34,589 nucleotides of DNA, taken from assembly GCA_028285645.1 (NCBI GenBank), contig JANQOV010000160.1, forward strand, positions 1 through 34,589, written 5' to 3'. Positions 32,939 through 34,589 of this stretch are shown here, in pieces. How positions within the stretch are numbered: the stretch's first letter is position 1; each line of letters begins with the position of its first letter. A program made the translations under genes and the position numbers. The notes beneath the pieces are model-generated. The model searched no databases. It had not been told where the DNA came from and worked only from the letters and a program-made list of their open reading frames with translations. Source of the DNA: Hyphococcus sp. Lineage in GTDB: Bacteria; Pseudomonadota; Alphaproteobacteria; Caulobacterales; Parvularculaceae.

Positions 32939-34589
32939 ATGCAGTACATACGCGCTAACCACAGAAAGTTTACGGCGATCGCGCTCATAATGAACGCTGC
33001 CTGCATTGTCGTTGCCGCAGCGTCCTTTCCGGCTTTCGCCGCCCACCCCCAGACTTCGGACGAAATCGTCGTTTACGGCCGTCAGATCAATTTGATCGGC
33101 TCCGCCAAGGCGGGCTCTGAAGGCGTCGTTGGTTATGCCGACTTCGACGACCGACCGCTTTCCCGTGTCGGTGAATTGGTTGAGGTTATCCCTGGCGTTG
33201 TCGCCACACAGCATTCCGGTTCAGGTAAGGCCAATCAATATTTTCTGCGCGGCTTCAATCTCGATCACGGCACTGACTTCGCCGTTTATTTCGATGGGGC
33301 GCCCGTCAATTTCCGCACGCATGGACACGGACAAGGCTATCTCGATCTCAGCTTCATCATCCCCGAACTCGTCGAACGCATCGAGTTCCGCAAGGGACCC
33401 TATTACACCGACGTTGGCGATTTTTCGGCGGCGGCGACGGCTTCATTTAGAACCTACGATGCGCTCGACGAAAATATTGCTTCGGCGACGATCGGTGAGA
33501 ACGGTTATCGGCGCGGGTTGACGGCGGGGTCCGTCGATCTCGGCGGCGGCCAACTGTTAGCAGCGGCGGAAGTTCTCTTCTATGACAGTCCTTATGTGCT
33601 CGATGAAAATCTCGAGAAATATAACGCGTTTCTAAAATACTCTCGCCAGACGGACGCTGCCGACTGGAGCCTTTCCCTGAGCGCATATGATGCCCAGTGG
33701 TCATCAACAGACCAGATCCCATTGCGAGCCATCGAGAGTGGTTTTGTTCCGCGTCTTGGTTTTATTGATTCTGATCTTGGCGGGGAAACGACGCGGATTG
33801 CGGTGAATGGTGAAGCGACGATCGGAGGTTTTTCTTTATCCGCTTACGCTCTTTACTATGACTTCGCACTGTTTTCGAATTTCACATATTTCGCGAATGA
33901 TCCAATCAACGGCGATGAGTTTGAGCAACGCGATGAACGCGTTACGCTCGGCGGCGCCTTTGACTATGCCCGCCCAATTTCAATCGCCGGGCGTGATGTT
34001 GTTTTTAAGGTGGGCGGCGACCTCCGCTATGATGACATCTTCAATGTCGGCCTCTTCGACACCGCCTCGCGCCAACGCATCCGCACGATCCGCGATGATG
34101 AAGTAAAGGAATTTTCATTGGGCGGCTTTACGGAGATCGAAATCAACCTAACCGATCGGCTACGCGCATCTCTTGGCGCGAGAGGCGATTTCTACGATTT
34201 CTCCGTCGACGCATCGATCGCCGAGAACTCCGGCCACGGAACCGATGCGATCTTCACGCCAACGGCCTCACTCGCCTGGCGCGCGACCGACGCGCTCGAG
34301 CTTTATGCGAATTACGGCCAGGGTTTCCATTCGAACGATGTCCGCGGCGCAGTTATATCCGTTGATCCGCGTACGCTTGAGCCCGTAGACCCGGTCGACG
34401 TCCTGGTGCGCGCAGAAGGCGCCGAAATCGGCGCGCGGTTCGCCCGCGGGCCCTTTAATGCAACGCTGACTGGTTTCTGGCTCGAGCTGGACGAGGAGCT
34501 CGTTTTTGTCGGCGACGCGGGCACAACTGAACCGAACGATGCTTCGCAACGTTTTGGCGTCGAGTTCAACGTCTTCTGGAGCCCGGCAG
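32939..34589 (+). CDS. TonB-dependent outer-membrane receptor, 3'-truncated by window
   Basis: 550 codons are visible with no stop; the gene runs off the right edge. A signal peptide (ending SFPAFAAH) is followed by a TonB box-like DEIVVYG and the plug domain: LSRVGELVEVIPGVV, SGSGKANQYFLRGFNLDHGTDF, YFDGAPVNFRTHGHGQGYLDLSF and IPELVERIEFRKGPYYTDVGDFS. Beta-barrel strands follow (for example LRASLGARGDFYDF, LELYANYGQGFHSNDVRG). The plug has several His (HGHGQG), as in zinc-type receptors. With the His-rich gene and Zur-like site this suggests metal uptake, possibly zinc. An in-frame ATG at 32924 would add five residues. Confidence 0.92.
   Translation, partial: MQYIRANHRKFTAIALIMNAACIVVAAASFPAFAAHPQTSDEIVVYGRQINLIGSAKAGSEGVVGYADFDDRPLSRVGELVEVIPGVVATQHSGSGKANQYFLRGFNLDHGTDFAVYFDGAPVNFRTHGHGQGYLDLSFIIPELVERIEFRKGPYYTDVGDFSAAATASFRTYDALDENIASATIGENGYRRGLTAGSVDLGGGQLLAAAEVLFYDSPYVLDENLEKYNAFLKYSRQTDAADWSLSLSAYDAQWSSTDQIPLRAIESGFVPRLGFIDSDLGGETTRIAVNGEATIGGFSLSAYALYYDFALFSNFTYFANDPINGDEFEQRDERVTLGGAFDYARPISIAGRDVVFKVGGDLRYDDIFNVGLFDTASRQRIRTIRDDEVKEFSLGGFTEIEINLTDRLRASLGARGDFYDFSVDASIAENSGHGTDAIFTPTASLAWRATDALELYANYGQGFHSNDVRGAVISVDPRTLEPVDPVDVLVRAEGAEIGARFARGPFNATLTGFWLELDEELVFVGDAGTTEPNDASQRFGVEFNVFWSPA

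Overview
The window reads as a typical chromosome segment of an aerobic, GC-rich alphaproteobacterium. Support comes from a Rieske/cytochrome b/cytochrome c1 operon of alphaproteobacterial type, TadE-like pilus proteins, a YchF/Pth/bL25 cluster, oxygen-dependent HemF, Tat-exported enzymes and a TonB-dependent receptor. A member of the Caulobacterales/Parvularculales range is a reasonable guess, but no rRNA is present to prove it. No tRNA, rRNA, CRISPR array, transposase or prophage was seen.

Layout: 1-910 holds a gene start leaving the window and a Bax-inhibitor-1-type membrane protein with a strong terminator. 1314-4877 holds rsmB, a secreted YbjN-like protein and two TadE-like pseudopilin-type proteins. 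4910-7203 holds hemF, an unknown membrane-anchored protein and trmL. 7406-10237 is the complete cytochrome bc1 operon (petABC). 10242-14301 holds a secreted double beta-propeller, MTA phosphorylase, a PilZ-like protein and a small unknown. 14329-16357 holds a sulfotransferase-like protein and an O-antigen ligase-like membrane protein. 16354-21726 (minus strand) is the rplY-pth-ychF housekeeping cluster, interrupted by a 2.5 kb gene for a TIR-TM-TolB_N-TPR protein. 21928-24310 is a three-gene ABC exporter. 24557-25786 is a TrpR-like regulator followed by long-form hisG, preceded by a perfect 16-bp inverted repeat. 26003-28918 (minus) is a tightly coupled DUF3311 / sodium-solute symporter / DUF2891 lipoprotein operon. 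29083-32166 holds a Tat-exported dienelactone hydrolase, a DUF3299 lipoprotein and a secreted M24 peptidase. 32167-34589 is a probable metal-acquisition locus: a Zur-box-like site, a histidine-rich exported protein and a TonB-dependent receptor cut by the window end.

The most interesting signals are regulatory or contextual. They are (i) a terminator-like hairpin with a U-run directly in front of the rplY Shine-Dalgarno, which looks like an attenuator; (ii) the inverted repeat in front of the TrpR-like/hisG pair; (iii) a Zur-like box plus a dense nest of palindromes upstream of the His-rich/TonB receptor pair; and (iv) the TIR-domain gene inserted in otherwise conserved housekeeping synteny.
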